DNA of 64,000 nt from Edaphochlamys debaryana (Eukaryota; Chlorophyta; Chlorophyceae; Chlamydomonadales), in NCBI GenBank assembly GCA_016858145.1, contig JAEHOE010000037.1, positions 186,001-250,000 of the forward strand, in the 5' to 3' direction. How positions within the stretch are numbered: the first letter of the stretch is position 1; every line of letters begins with the position of its first letter. Made by a program: the position numbers and the translations under genes. The notes below the pieces were generated by a model. That model searched no databases. It was not told where the DNA came from and worked only from the letters and a program-made list of their open reading frames with translations. This document shows positions 49,348 through 62,763 of the stretch, one piece after another.

Positions 49348-52300
49348 GCCCGTCCTCAAGTCGCGGCGGGTGGCGGACCGGCTGCAGAAGCAGGCGGCAG
49401 TCGCCGCCGCCGCGGCGGCGGCAGCGGAGGCGCAGGCGGCGGAGGCGGCGGACATGGCGGAGGCTGCCGAAATCCTGGGCGCGATGCTCGGCTTTGGTTG
49501 GGCGCCCAACGGGGATGCGGCGCCTGCCGGGGCCGTGGGCGCGGGGCCGGCGACGCAGGCGGCTGCGGCGGGGGCCGGGGCTGGGGCGGGTGCTGCGGGG
49601 CAGGCGGCGGCGGCGGCGGCGGCGGCGGGTGCAAAGGCCAAGCCTGGCGTGAAGCGGAGGAAGCTGGCGGTGGAGGGCAAGGTGAGCGGGTTTGTTTGGT
49701 GGGATGCCCGTGTTCCCAGGACCGTGTGTGAGACCTGGGCGTGTGTGAGAGCTGGGGAGAGCAGGGTAGCCCCGCGGCCGGCGCTAGCTGTCGTGCCGCT
49801 AGCTTGCTGTTGAACAAACAGCGATCACTTGCGCCCTCTCCACCCACAGGCACCTGGCGCCGACCCCGCCGCCAGCGGCCCCGACGCCCCCCCCGGCGCA
49901 GCCGCGCCTGCCCCTCCCCCCGCCGCGCCCCGCGCGCCGGGCGGCGTGCGGGCCAACCGCGGCGCTCGGGCGGCCCGTCTCGCGACCCTTCCCGGCGCCG
50001 CCGCGGCCTCGCGCGGACCCGACCTCAGCAGTCTAGTCTGCGAGCTCTGCCAGGGAGGCCAACTGGAGGAGCAGATCCTGTTGTGCGATCGGTGCGATCG
50101 AGGCTTCCACGTGTTCTGCCTCAGCCCGCCCCTGGCCCAAGTGCCGGAGGGGGAGTGGGTGTGCCCCCTGTGTGTGCGGCTGGAGCAGGAGGGCGAGGGC
50201 AGCGCGGTGGTGGTGGTGGGCAGCGCCAAGGAGGTGACGCTGGCGGAGCTGGAGCGGGCGTCGGAGGTCACCAAGCAGCGGCACTGGGGCTCGGACGCCA
50301 AGGCCAAAAAGGTGGGCAACAAGGGCGCGGCTGTGTTGGGGTTGTGAGGGGAAGGGTGCGAGGGCTTGGTTGCAAGGGAGCTCGGGCTTCCTCCGCGCCC
50401 AACCCCTGCCCCCTTCTCTTGAACCTCCCACCCCCCGCCCCCCGCCCACCCCCCGCCCCGCGCGCCCGGGGGGTGCTGCCTGGGCCCGGAGGCGGGGTCT
50501 TGAGGGCGCGCTACTAGGGTGGGCATCGCAATCGTTACCACCCTCAACCCTCGCCCCTTCAACCCCCGCAGGCCACCCCCGAGGAGGTGGAGGCGGAGTT
50601 CTGGCGCCTGGTGGAGGACGGCGAGGAGGAGGCGGAGGCGCTGTCTGCGGCCGACCTGGACTGCGCGGCCTACGGCTCGGGCTTCCCACGCCCCGACCCC
50701 GCCTCCCACTTCGTCCGCCTGGGGGCGCAGCACTGGTGGCTCAACGGCTTGGCACAGGAGGAGGTGGGGGGGGAGCGGGAGGGGGGGGAGGGGAAGGGAA
50801 GGAAGGGGGGTAGTGCGTGGTTGCGATGCATGGGTTTGGAGGGTTGGTGAGCTTGCGACGACGGGGGTGGATGGGCTTTCAGGCTGCCTTACTGTGCGCC
50901 GGCGCCTTCCTCACTGGTACTGCCCGCACGCAGCCACTCCCCCTCCCCCTCCACCCCCATCCCCCGAGCCCACCTCCCCTGCCACCGCCGCCCCCCAGGG
51001 CTCCCTCCTGCGCCTGCTGTCCGAGCCCATCCCCGGCATGACGGGCCCCTGGCTGGCGGCCGGCAGCGCCTTCGCGGCGCTGACGTGGCACCTGGAGGAC
51101 CACCTGCTGCACACCGCCGCCTTCCTGCACGCGGGTGGGGGGGGGGAAGAGGGGGGGGCCGGGGGTCTGGTAGGGTGTGGGGTGGGGTGGGGTGGTTAGC
51201 GGGGGGCTGTGTTCGTAGAGGGCAGGGGGGCAGGAAGCTGTGGGGGTGAGAGGGTGGGTGGGTGGGGCATTCGGGGTGGGCAGGGGCAGGCTTTTGAGGG
51301 GGCGAGGGGCGAGGGGAGGAAGGGGTGGCCGGGGGTAGGCGCTCCGCACTCCCCCTGCACCCTTCCCACCACCTCGCCTCCCCCGCGCCTCCGCCCCCGC
51401 AGGAGAGCCCCGGCGCTGGTACGCCGTCCCCAACCACGCACGCGCCGCCTTCGAAGCCGCCGTACGGCATGCCGTACCCGAGCGCTTCGACGCCCAGCCC
51501 GACCTGCTCGCGTCGTACGGCGACGTGCCGATGCTGCCGCCACGCGCGCTGCGCGCCGCCGGCGTACCCGTGTACGGCATTAGTCAGGAGCCGGGCGAGC
51601 TGGTAATCACGTGGCCGGGCGCCTACGTGGCGTGCGTGGACACGGGCCCCAGTCTGACTGAGTCAATTGCGTTCGCCACGTCAGACTGGCTGCGGTTCGC
51701 GGGCGAGGCGGAGGCGCGGTACCGCCTGTACCGCCGGCCGCCGGTGAGCGGGCGGTTTCGAGGGACGGGGGGTTATACGGCTAGAGGACTGATAGACGAA
51801 AAGCCTTGAAAGAGCGGAAAGGATGGGCACTACCCTCCCTGCTGCTACCTGTCCTGCCCAGTCCTGACGTCCTGACGTCCGTCCCTTTCACCCACCCCGC
51901 CCTCGCCCCCAGGTCTTCTGCCAACATGAGCTGCTGATGCAGGCGGCCGCACAGGCCCAGGCCCAGGCCCAGGCGGGGGGCCCGAGTGGGCCCGGCGGGG
52001 CCCGGCTGGCCCCGCACGTGGCCGCCGAGCTGCGGCGGGTGGTGGCGGAGGAGCACCGCCTGCGCCTGGGGCTGTGGGCCCGGGGTGGGTCCCTCGGGGA
52101 AGAGGGGGCGGGCAGAGGGGGTGGAGTGGGGAGGGGTCCATCTAGGCGGGGTGCAGTGGGGTTCCGCGTGCTGCGTGTCGCGTGCTTTGTGCGTGCTGCA
52201 TTGCATTGGCATGGCCGCCTCGCGGCGACCAAGTCGAGCCCGTTTCAGGGGTGTGGTAAGAGGCATTCGCCTGAAACCGGTTGCTCGCCTCGTCCGCAGG

Positions 52301-55300
52301 TATGGTCCACAGCCGGCGTGTGGCACCCGGGAGTGCCCTCTCCCGCCCTCCCCAACCACCAACCGCCAGCCCCACGCCCGGCTCTGCCTCCGCCGCCGCG
52401 GCCGCCGTCGCGGCCCTCCCCGCCGCCGCCAGCCCTCCCACTCCTGCCGCCGGCTCCGCTGCCGCCGCTGCCGCCGCGGGCGCGGGCGCAGGCCCGGGCT
52501 CCGCTGCACTGGCGGCAACGGCGGGGGCAGGGGCCGGGGCCGGGGGGGCAGGACAGAGTGCGCAGTCCCGCAAGCGGGGGCGGCCCAAGGGAAGCAAGAC
52601 GGGCGCCGCACGGTCCCGCAAGGCCCCTTTGTCATCGGAGGCGGGGGCTGGGGGGGCCGCGGGGGCGCAGGCGGGAGGCGCAGGCGGGGGCGGCGGCGGG
52701 GTTGAGGGCGGCGAGGAGGTGGAGCAGGAGGAGTGTGCGACCTGCAGGTTGGGGCATGGGGGGCCGGGGTGGGGGATGCGGGGCGGAGGGCGGGTCGAGG
52801 TTACGGCGAAAGGTTACGGGGTGGTGGCATAGGGCGGACAATCTCGGGCGGTGCAGAGATCGTGGTGGACCGTGGCCGTAAGGCGCATAGAGCGCGGGTG
52901 CTTGAGCCTCTCTGGTTGCGACGACGCTACTGTGTCTCGAGCGAGCGTGCTGAGCCGTGCCGTGCCGTGCCCCTCCCCGCCCCCGCGCCCCCCGGCCAGG
53001 TGCCTGCTCCACCTCAGCGCCGTGGAGTGCGACTGCGCCCCCGGCCGCCTGGTGTGCCCCCACTGCGCCCACACGCTGTGCGGCTGCGGGCCGCAGCGCT
53101 GGCGCCTGGCGTTCAGGCTGTCGGTGGCGGACCTGGAGCAGGTGGGGAGGGGGGGGCGCGTCGCGGGATGGGTGGGGGGAGCCTGGGGGGGCCTCTCGTG
53201 GGGGGTAAAAGAAGGGGAGCCTGGGTGCATGTACGGGGCGGGGTGTGGCACTGTAGGTGATGTTTCTAGTGGGGTTCGAGGCGCGTGGAGCCCGGGGGGC
53301 CCGGGACCCAGGCGGAACTCAGCCAAAGCGCTGCAGTCTGAGCCTCGGGCGAGGCGAAGCGCTCCCGCTCCGCCTTGAACCCCTGCTCAACCTCATCTTG
53401 TGGTAAGGCATGCCCAGCTGCTCCACCCCATTTGAAACCCCCCCACCCACGGCAGGTGCTGGCGGGCGTGGAGGCAGCGGCAGCGCGGGCCGGGCCGCCC
53501 CAGGCCTCGGCGGCGTCCGGTGCGGCCGGCGGCGGCAGCGGAGGCGCTGTGGCCGTCAAGCCCGAGCCGAGCGCAGCCGGGGCGGGGCCGGGCCCGGCGC
53601 CCGGGGCCGCTGCAGCCGCAACCCCCGCTGCACCCGGGGCTTTGGCTGTGGAGCCGGAGCCAATGGATGGGGTGGCCCAGGCCCAGTCGGAGGCCAAGCC
53701 ACTGGTCCCATCGGCTGTGGCCTCGGGCGAGGGAGGGGCGGATGAGGAGCAGCTCCGCACGGTGGGGGCGGGGTGGGGACTGCTGAGGACGGGCCCAGGC
53801 CAGGGTTTACCCGGGGCCTGCGCCCTCTCCCCCGCCCTCGACAGCCATACCCCAGCCGTACTCCCTGCCCCGCTCACCCCCTCTCAACCCACCCACCCCC
53901 TCCACCCCCCAGCTGGCCTCTCGCCACGAGGCCGCCGCGGCGCAGTGGGCGGAGGGGGCTGTGGCGCTGCTGGGGTCCTCCGCGGCGCGGCCGGCCGAGG
54001 TGGAGGCGGCGGCGGCGGGGGCGGAGGCCTTCCTGTGGGGAGGCCGGGCCGTGCAGGCCGCCGCGGGGTGAGAGGGGAGGGGGGGATGAGAGACTCGGGC
54101 GGTGGGTGCAGCGTGAGAAGGGGTGACATCCAAATCGGCCCTTCCCCGCGTCGCTTGCCCGGCGTCCAGTTCTCTGCCACCGTCCCTCCGGCTGCCTGCG
54201 TTCTCGACACCCGCCCCGCGTCAATTGCTCACCCCTACCCCCCCACCCCCAGGGGAGCCCTCTCCGGGCTCCGTCGCGCCCTGCAGTGGGCCGCCGACCT
54301 GGCCGCCTGCGTCTCCGGGGGGCCCTCCGGCCGCCCCCCCCTGGCCCTCCTCGACTCGGTCCTCGCCTGGAGCCCCCCGCCCATAGCGGCCCCCGCGCTG
54401 CCCCGCCTGCGGGAGCTGCACGCGGGGGCGGGGCGGTGGCTGGCCAAGTACCAGGCGGCGGCTGGAGGAGGGGGTGCAGGAGGAGGGGCAGGGGCAGGAG
54501 GGGCGGGAGGGGCAGGGGCGGGGGGGCCGGAGGGGGAGGAGCGGCTTGCGGACCTGGTGGAGCTGGAGGCGCTGGCGGCGGAGGTGAGGGAGGGGAGGGG
54601 GGAGGGCAAGCTTGGGGTTTTTAGCATGAGTGCCTCGGATGCCCGCTCTGTCAGCACTGCTACTTGCCAGCCCTGCTTCCTCTGACCTGCTGATCCCTGC
54701 TGATTCCGCTCAACAACAAACGTCCCTGGCTTCCTCCCCCTCCCTCCTTGCCCCCCAGGCCGCCTCCCTTGGCGTGGACCTCCCCCAACTCCCCGCCCTC
54801 ACTGCCCGCCTCACCGCCGCCCGCCAGCTGGCGGCCGCCGCCCGCTCCCTCTTCCTGCCGCCGGGGCCCGAGGCCCCGGCCTCCGCCGCCGCCTCTGCAG
54901 CCGCTGCAGTGGTCCCGGCCGGCCCGGCCGGCGCCCGGCGGCCCGCCGAGGATAAGGACAGGGACAGCGATAAGGATAAGCCGTCTCTGGCGGAGCTGAG
55001 GCAGCTGGCCTCGGGCCTGGCGGCCGCCAGGTCGGGTTGTGTGTGGGGGGGGGAGGGGGGGGCGCAGAGGGAAGGTGTGGGGCTTGCAGGCGAGATTATA
55101 GGGCAGGCAGGTGTCGCAGGGGCGGGGTCGGGCCGGGGAGGGCGGGCAGGTGTCGCAGGGGATGTGTGGGGGGGGGGGCGGCGGCGCAGGGCGCCCTGGC
55201 TCGGGGCTCGAGGCGCAGAGACCATCACAGCGCAGCTCGCGAGTAACGCTCTCCCCACCGCCCCACACCGGCCCACACCTCCCCCCACCACCACCCCTGC

Positions 55301-58300
55301 CCCCCGCCCCCCCCCCCGTCCACCCCACAGGGTGTCCCTCCCCGGCGCCGGGGGCCTGCCCCAGCTGCTGGAGCGGGCCGAGGCGGCGGCGGCGGGGGCC
55401 AAGGAGCTGCTGCGGCGGCGGCCGGGGGTGGATGAGCTGAGGGCCTTCCTGGAGGGCGTGGAGGACCTGCAGGTGTGGGCGAGGGGTGACGTGGCGGTGG
55501 GGGGGCCGCGGCGTTTAGGCCGTTGTCGACACCACAGGGCAAGCCCTCTTCCCTTGAGAGAAACCCGCGCCTTACCCTTTCACCTATCGATGACCTTGTC
55601 ACCCGGCTTGCTTCTATTCCCTGTCTCCCCTCCAACTACCCGACCCTTCACCGGTACCTCTGCCTCCCCTCGCCCCCTTTGCCCTCCCTCCCTCCCTCCC
55701 CCACCCGACAGGCCTACATGCCCGAGGTGCGCCAGGTGAGGGAGCTCCTGGCTAAGGCCAGCGACTGGCTGCGGCGGGCGGAGGAGGCGCGGGGGGGCCC
55801 CGGGGGGCGGCCGCAGCCCCCGCTCAAGGAGCTGCGTCTGCTGCTGCACGCAGGTGGGGTGGGGATGGGGGAGGGCGGAGGGGGGGAGGGGTGTTGTTTG
55901 GACGAACTGGCGACAGAATGACTTGGGTGGGGAGGGAGACCTGGGCTTGGGCTCGTGGCCTGGAGGGCACCAGCCGTACAGGTTTCCAGTCTGAACCCCA
56001 ACCAGTCTGCCCAGATAGCCACTCATTTCATCATTTCATCTTGGGGGGTACCAGGGGACCAGTCTGAACCCCAACCAATCTCCTCAGACAGTCTCCTCGA
56101 TGCCCTCCCCCACCCGCTCAGGTGAGCGCCTGGCCGTTGAGCTGCCCGAGGCAGAGGCGTTACGCCGCCAGATCCGCCGCCGCGAGTGGGAGGACGCGGC
56201 GCGCCGCCACCTGGCAGCCGGCGGCGGCGGCGGTTCGTCTTCCGCCGCCGCCAAGACCACCCTCACTGCCGCCGCCGAGACTTTGGCGGACGCGGCTACC
56301 ATGGGGGCCGTGGGCGGGGAGGTGTACGAGGCCCTCAGGGAGAGGGTGGAGGCGGCGACGGCGTGGGACGCACGTGTACAGGCGCTGCTGGCAACCGCCG
56401 CCGAGCTGCCGCACAACGCCGACGAGGCTGACGTGGCGGCGGTTATGGCGGTTGGTGCGGCGGTTACGGCGGTTGGGGCGGCGGAGGCAGGGGCTGCTGG
56501 TGAAGGTGGAGGCGGTGGAGGGCCCGTGCCGGGCCCGGCTGGGCCCGGCGCGGGCCCGCCCCGGAGCCTGGAGGACCTGGAGGCGCTGGTGGCGGAGGGG
56601 GCCCGCCTGGGCCTGCGGTTGGAGCGGCTGCCAGTGGCCCAACGGCTCTTGGAGGGGGCGCGGGCGTGGGTGGTGGCGGCGGGTGAGTACCTGACGGTTT
56701 TAGCATGGGTTACGGGGATGAGACCGGACACGTGGGAGAGCAATCCGTGCACCTCGCTGCCTACTCTCCTCCTCTCGTCGACAGATGAACATATCTTTTT
56801 GTCAATATTGCACCCACCCCACCCTCCCCTCCTTCCTCCCCCCCAGAGCGCCTAGTGGAGGAGGCGGAGCAGGGCGAGCGCCCCCCCGCCTCCGACGCCG
56901 AGGCCCTCCTCTCCGAAGCCCCCGCCCTGGGCTTCGCGGCCCGCGCCCTGCCCGCGCCCCTCGTGCGCCGCCTTCGCTCCTTGGTGGACGCAGCCGCCCT
57001 CTGGCGCCAGCGCGCTTTGGCCCTGCTCGCCCCGCAGCCCCCGACTCCTGCATCGGCCCTGCTTGCCCTGCAGCCCCCTTCGTCGTCCGGCGGAGCTGCG
57101 GAGGCGGGGGCGGGGGCGGAGGCGGAGGCGGAGGCCGGGGAAGAGAAGGGCGGGGAGAGGGAGGGGCGGAGGGAGAGGGAGGCGGAGGCCCTGGTGGCGG
57201 AGGTGGACGAGCTGGGGCTAGACATGCCCGAGGCCCTGAGGCTGAGGCTTTGGCTGGAGGGGCAAAAGTGGAACCGTCACGTGAGCGGGGGGGGGGCAAG
57301 GGGGGCATGGGCAGGGGGAGGGAAGCGGGGAGAGGTGAGGAGGTGAGGAGGGTAGGAGGGTGGGAGAGGAAGCGGTTGGTTGGGACAGGGGGATGGGCTG
57401 GGCGGCGAGGGGGCGGGGTTGATTGAGGTAGGGGCACGGGGTAGTGCAGGGAAGACATGAGGGAGAGGGAGGCCATGTTTGGCAACAAGTGATGCATGGG
57501 CACGGGCTGGTGCAGGGAGGGAGGGCCTGCGTCCTAACCCCCCACTCCCCCGTTCCGTACACCCAGGTCCGGACCACCTTCGCGGCGGTCTTCGAGTCCG
57601 CCGCAGCGGCGGAGGCGGAGGCGGAGGCCTCCCTGGCTCTGGTGGCGGAGGCGGCCGAGCGAGAGGCGGCGGCGGCGGCGGCGGCAGCGACGGCGGCGGC
57701 GGAGGTCGGGGCAGATGGGGCCAAGGACGAGGCCAAGGGCGCCGCCACCATCCCCAACGACGGTTCGGCAGACGTGGAGATGACTGATGCCTCCCCCGCC
57801 GCCGTTGCCGCCGCCGCCACCGCCGCCACCGCCGCCGCCACTGCTGACGGCGGCGCTAAGGCCGCCGCCGCCAACCCACCTCAGCCCCAGCCCCAGCCCC
57901 AGCCGCAAGCAGCCCCGCAGCCGCCCGCGCCGCCGCGGCCGCGCGCGTCGCTCCGCGCCGCTCGGTCTTCCCTCGACCGCGCCGCGGCGCTTCATCTTCC
58001 CGTGGACCCCAAACTGCGGTCGGCTCTGTCGGCCGCTGTGGTGGGGACCACGGGGTTTGAGATGCGTGTGCTGGCCCGGCTCGCGTCTGCGAGGCACACG
58101 GGGCGCGGCGGGGGTGACTACCAGCCGCTGGCGGAGGCGCAGGTGGGTTGGGTGGGAGTGGGGGGGGGGGAGGAGTGGAGGGGAGAAGAGGGGAAGGGGT
58201 GGGGCGCGGCGGGGGAGGGGAGGGGGTGACTACGTGCGCCTGGCGGAGGCACAGGTGGGAGGGGTAGGAGTGGGGGGGAGTTTGAGGGGGGAAAGGCAGG

Positions 58301-61300
58301 AGGGAGGCCAGGGAGCGGGTGCAGCGCGACGAGGCCGCACGGGCAGGGCAGCCGCACTCTGCTCGCTCAGCTCAGCCCCCACTTCCCAGCCCAGCCCAAA
58401 CTAAAGCCAACCTCCCCCCGGCCCAACTCAAAATAGTCGATTCGCTGTCTCTCCTCCCCCACACTTTCACACCCCCTTACCCCCCAGGTGTCCGCCTGGC
58501 TGGCCGAGGCCGCGGCGCTGCCCCTCCAGCCCGACGCGGCGGCCTCCCTGGAGGCACTCATGGACGAGCACCGGGCCAAGACAGGCAGGCTCAAGGTGTG
58601 TACGGCATGTGTACGGCAGACACCGTGGACGCGTGTTGCCCGTGGGGAGGCAGTTGTCGGGGTGCTAGGAAACGTGCAGGGGAGGGAGGGGCCCGTGGCG
58701 GCTGTACTGGGTGCGGACGGAGTCCACCGCCCAGAGCCTCTCTACCGCCCGACCCCAAGCACCTAAATCCCAAACCACACCACAGCTGCGCACCACACGC
58801 ATACCCTCTATCCCGCTCCGCTGCTGCAACCAACCCCCTCCCCACCGATAAACCCCCCCCCCCCCCACCGATAACCCCCCCCCACACCGCAGGCGCTGCT
58901 GCTCCCCGGCGCCCCCCGCCTTCCGGTGGCCGAGCTGGAGGAGGTGCACGAGGCAGCGCTCACCTCCCCCCTGGACCTGGAGCCGGAGGTAGGGGGCGGT
59001 TAGGGGGGAAAGATTGAGCGGGTTGGGGGGGTGTTTGGGGCACGTGCGTGTGTTTTGGGCATGGAGTTGGGACGCCCTGACCTCCCCCCTGGACCTGGAG
59101 CCGGAGGTGGGTGGGGAGGGGCCGGGGGGGTTGGGGGGTGTGTTTTGGACACGTGTGTGTTTTGGACACGTGTGTGTTTTGGACACGAGGGTGTTTTGGA
59201 CACGTGTGTGTTTGGACGCGGGCTTAGGCAGCCCTCACCTCCCCCCCTGGACCTGGAGGCAGAGATGGGGGGGGAACGGGGGAGGGGCCGAAGAGGCTGG
59301 GATGGGGCGAAGCAGGCGTAACCGGGCGTCGGGGGTATCGGGGCTTGCAGAAGGGCGCAAGCGCGCAGCATGCGTGGGGGTGGCCACTGCGCGTTGCCTC
59401 GGTGTAAGTGCGTAGGCATGGCGTGATACCGGTCGGAGCAGCGAGCCCAACGGCCTAGAGCACACACCGGGTGGAAGTGCAAAGCAGAAGCGGCGCACAC
59501 GCCACCCTGACCGACTCCCCACCATCTCCCGCCCCGCCCCTCCTCACCCCCCCTCCTGCGCCCCCCACCCCCCACCCCTCCCCCAGGCCCTTGCCGCCGC
59601 GGATGAGGCCATTCAGGCGGCGGAGGCGTGGGCGGAGCGGCTGCGGCGGGTGTTGGTGCCCAAGGGGAGCAACGTGCAGGTGGGGTTGGGGGGGTGGGGG
59701 GAGGGGCGGGGTGGGAGCTTGCGCTTGACAGCCTCAGCCGCCCACACTGCGAATCGGGGCACCAGCAGTCGTCTCCACACAACCTGCGCCTTGCTCTTTC
59801 CGATTCTTCGGGCTTCCCGCTCCGCTTGTTGCTAAGTAGGGTACGCACAAGTGAGCCGTGAGCACACTGCAAGACGCTGTTCTGGGAACGAGCCTTATGT
59901 GCACCAACTTTGTTTCAGCCACTGACCCCACCCCACCCCAAACCCATGCCCACTTCCTTCCCCACGCCAGCTGGACAAAGCCCTGTCCGCTCTGGAGGGC
60001 ACATCGGCCCTCGCACTGGCCGCCGTCAGCCGCTTGGGGCCCGTCATGGACCGGGGATTGCTCTGGCTGGGCCCACCCGAGGACCGCCCGCCGCCGCTGC
60101 CGCCCCTGCTGCCGCCGCCGCCGGTGGCGGCAGTGGCGGCGGAGCCGCAGCCCCGCCGCAGCATCGACGGCGCAGCGGCCGTCAGCAGCCCCGGCGGCGG
60201 CGCCGACGGCGACGGCGAGGCAGGCGAGGCCCTGCCGCTGCGGGACGGCAGCGGCGCCGGCGACGCCGCAGAAAGCGGGGAAGCGGGGCCCGGCGCGGGC
60301 CCGTCAGGGCCCGCCGCCGCCGCCGCGGCCCCCAGCCGCCGCGGCCGCCGGCTCGCGTCCTCGCTGCCGCCGGGCTTCGGCCTGCCGCTGCCTCCGTCAG
60401 CGCTCTCCCTCATCACGCCGCAGCACGTGCCGCTGTCCGCCGCCGCCGGCGTCAGCCGCGGCGCCGCCGGGCAGCCGCCGCTGCTGTGTCTGTGCCAATC
60501 CACCGCCGGGACCGATGACACGCTCTTGCAATGTGGTGACTGCTCCGGCGTGTACCACCACAAGTGTGTGGGGGTGTCGGCGGCGGCGGCGCGCGCCGCC
60601 AAGCGCTGGGGCTGCCCCGTGTGCGCGGCGGTGGCGGGGGAGGGGGACCTGGACGGAATCGAGCAGCTGTGCGGCAGGTGCGGGCGTGGGGTGGGGGGGG
60701 GGCGGGTCTGCGGGGAACCGGTGTCATGGGGCAGCCTGGGGTCCTGGAGCTCCGGTCAGGGGAGGGCGGAGGGAGGGTAGCCGAGGGGCTCATCCTCATC
60801 GCATGCAGCCCAGACCCCTCCGTGCGCTGCTCCGCCCTCGCTGTGCGACGTGGCATCAGGCCGTGCTGCGTGCGATGCATGCCGCGCACCCCATACGGTA
60901 CATGCCGTTCTCCGCATCCACCTCACGCCCTCCCGTGCCATGTGCCGCGTGCGGTGCGTGCTGCGCCCCCAGGTTCCGGCGCACGCGGCGGCCGGGGCGC
61001 GGCGAGCTGGCGGAGCTGCTGACGGGGGCTGCCTCCTGCCTTGCGGTGCCGCACGACGAGGGGGAGCTGGGGCAGGCGCTGGGGCAGCACTGCAAGTGGG
61101 AGGTGAGGGGGGAGGTGGGAGGGACTTGCGTGAAAGTGAGGAGGGGAAGAGGGGGAGGCACGCATAGCTGCGGTGGCACGGGCTTGGTCCGGGGGGGCCG
61201 GGGCATAGGGGGGGCAGGCACTGCAGTCACTCCGTGGCTGCCGCTCTGAGTCTATCCCCGTGAAAGCACACCCCCCATCCCACTAACCATTCGACGCTCC

Positions 61301-62731
61301 CCCGCTTACCAGCTTCAAACACCCCCATCCCACCCCCCCGCAGGAGGTGGCCATCCAGCTGATCGAGGGCCACCACACCCTCCTCCACCAGGCAGCAGCA
61401 GCGGCAGCAGCAGCCGCCACCGCTGCCTCCGCAGCGCCAGCCGCAACCGCCTCCGCGGCCTCACCTGCCGCAGCAGCCTCACCGCCCACGGAGCCTCCAC
61501 CCGCAGCGGGGGGCTCACCCTCAGCGGCAGCGGCCGGTGCCGCAGCCGCCGCCGCGCCGGTGGCCTCCGCCGCCGCGGTGGCGGCGGCGCTGGCGGGGTC
61601 GGGCCGGGCGCTGCGTGAGGTGGTGAAGCAGGCGTGTGTGGCGGAGATTGACGCCAGCGAGGTGGCGGCGGCGGCGCTGAGGGCGCTGCGGGCGGAGGCG
61701 TGGCGGGGGCGCGCGGCGGCGGCGCTGGGCGGCGGCGGCAAGACGTGAGCTGGGGTACCGGTCCTGCAGGGTGGCTGCGGTGTGTGCTGACCCTCTGTGG
61801 CTTGTATGCTGACCTCAATCGAATGTGGGAAGCCCCAGCAAGCGGAGAGGACAAGGCCCGAGCCTGTGTGCCTGTGGTCCGAGACAACGCGGAGCGTGCG
61901 CCCTGTGGACCTCACCGCTCCCTCCCCGGCCGCCCAACTCATCCGCCCCCCCGCCTCTCCCCCCCTCCCTTCCCCTCCCCTTACTCCCGCCCTCCCCCTG
62001 TCCCCTCCCTCCTCTCCTCCCCTTCAGCCCCACCCTCGCCTCCGTCGAGCAGCTCCTCCGCGACGCAGCCGACGACCGCGTCCCCCCCTCCGACCCCCTG
62101 TTGGCCTCCCTGGCCGCCGCCGCCACCGCCGGCAGTGCCTGGCTAGCAACCGCCCAGGCCCTGGGGGCGAGGCTGGCGGCGGCCGCCGGCTCCGACCCCG
62201 CCGACCCGGGCGTGCAGGCGCTGCTGGGTACGGCACGGGCGCACGTGGACGCGGCGGCGGGGCTGCCCGTGCGGGTGGGTGGAGGGGCGGGGGTGGTGGA
62301 GGGGCTGGGGAGGGGGGGAGGGATGGAGAGGAAGAGGGACGAGCGCAGACCCTCCGTGGCGTGTGTGGATGGACGAGGTGGGGTGAGGGGCGCGAGTGTC
62401 CCGGGATGCAGCAATGCAGGTGTTGGGGTGCGGCAAGCGTCCTCCCCTCAGCCGCCCCCCTGCCCGCTCCCCTGCCGGCTAATTGCGAGCGCCTCTGTCT
62501 GCTGAGGAGACGAGGTGCCAGTACCCGGTTACCGTAACCCCCCTCTCTCTTCCCCCCTTCTCCTTACCCTCCCCCTCCCCCCCCTGACAGGTGGACCACG
62601 AGGCCGAGCGGTTGGCCGAGGTGTCGGCGGTGTACTGCCTGTGCCGGCGGCTGTACGACGAGGGCGCCGCCATGCTGGGGTGCGACCACTGCGATGAGTG
62701 GTACCACTTTGAGTGCGTGGGGCTGAGCAGG

Positions 62732-62763
<32 letters not shown>

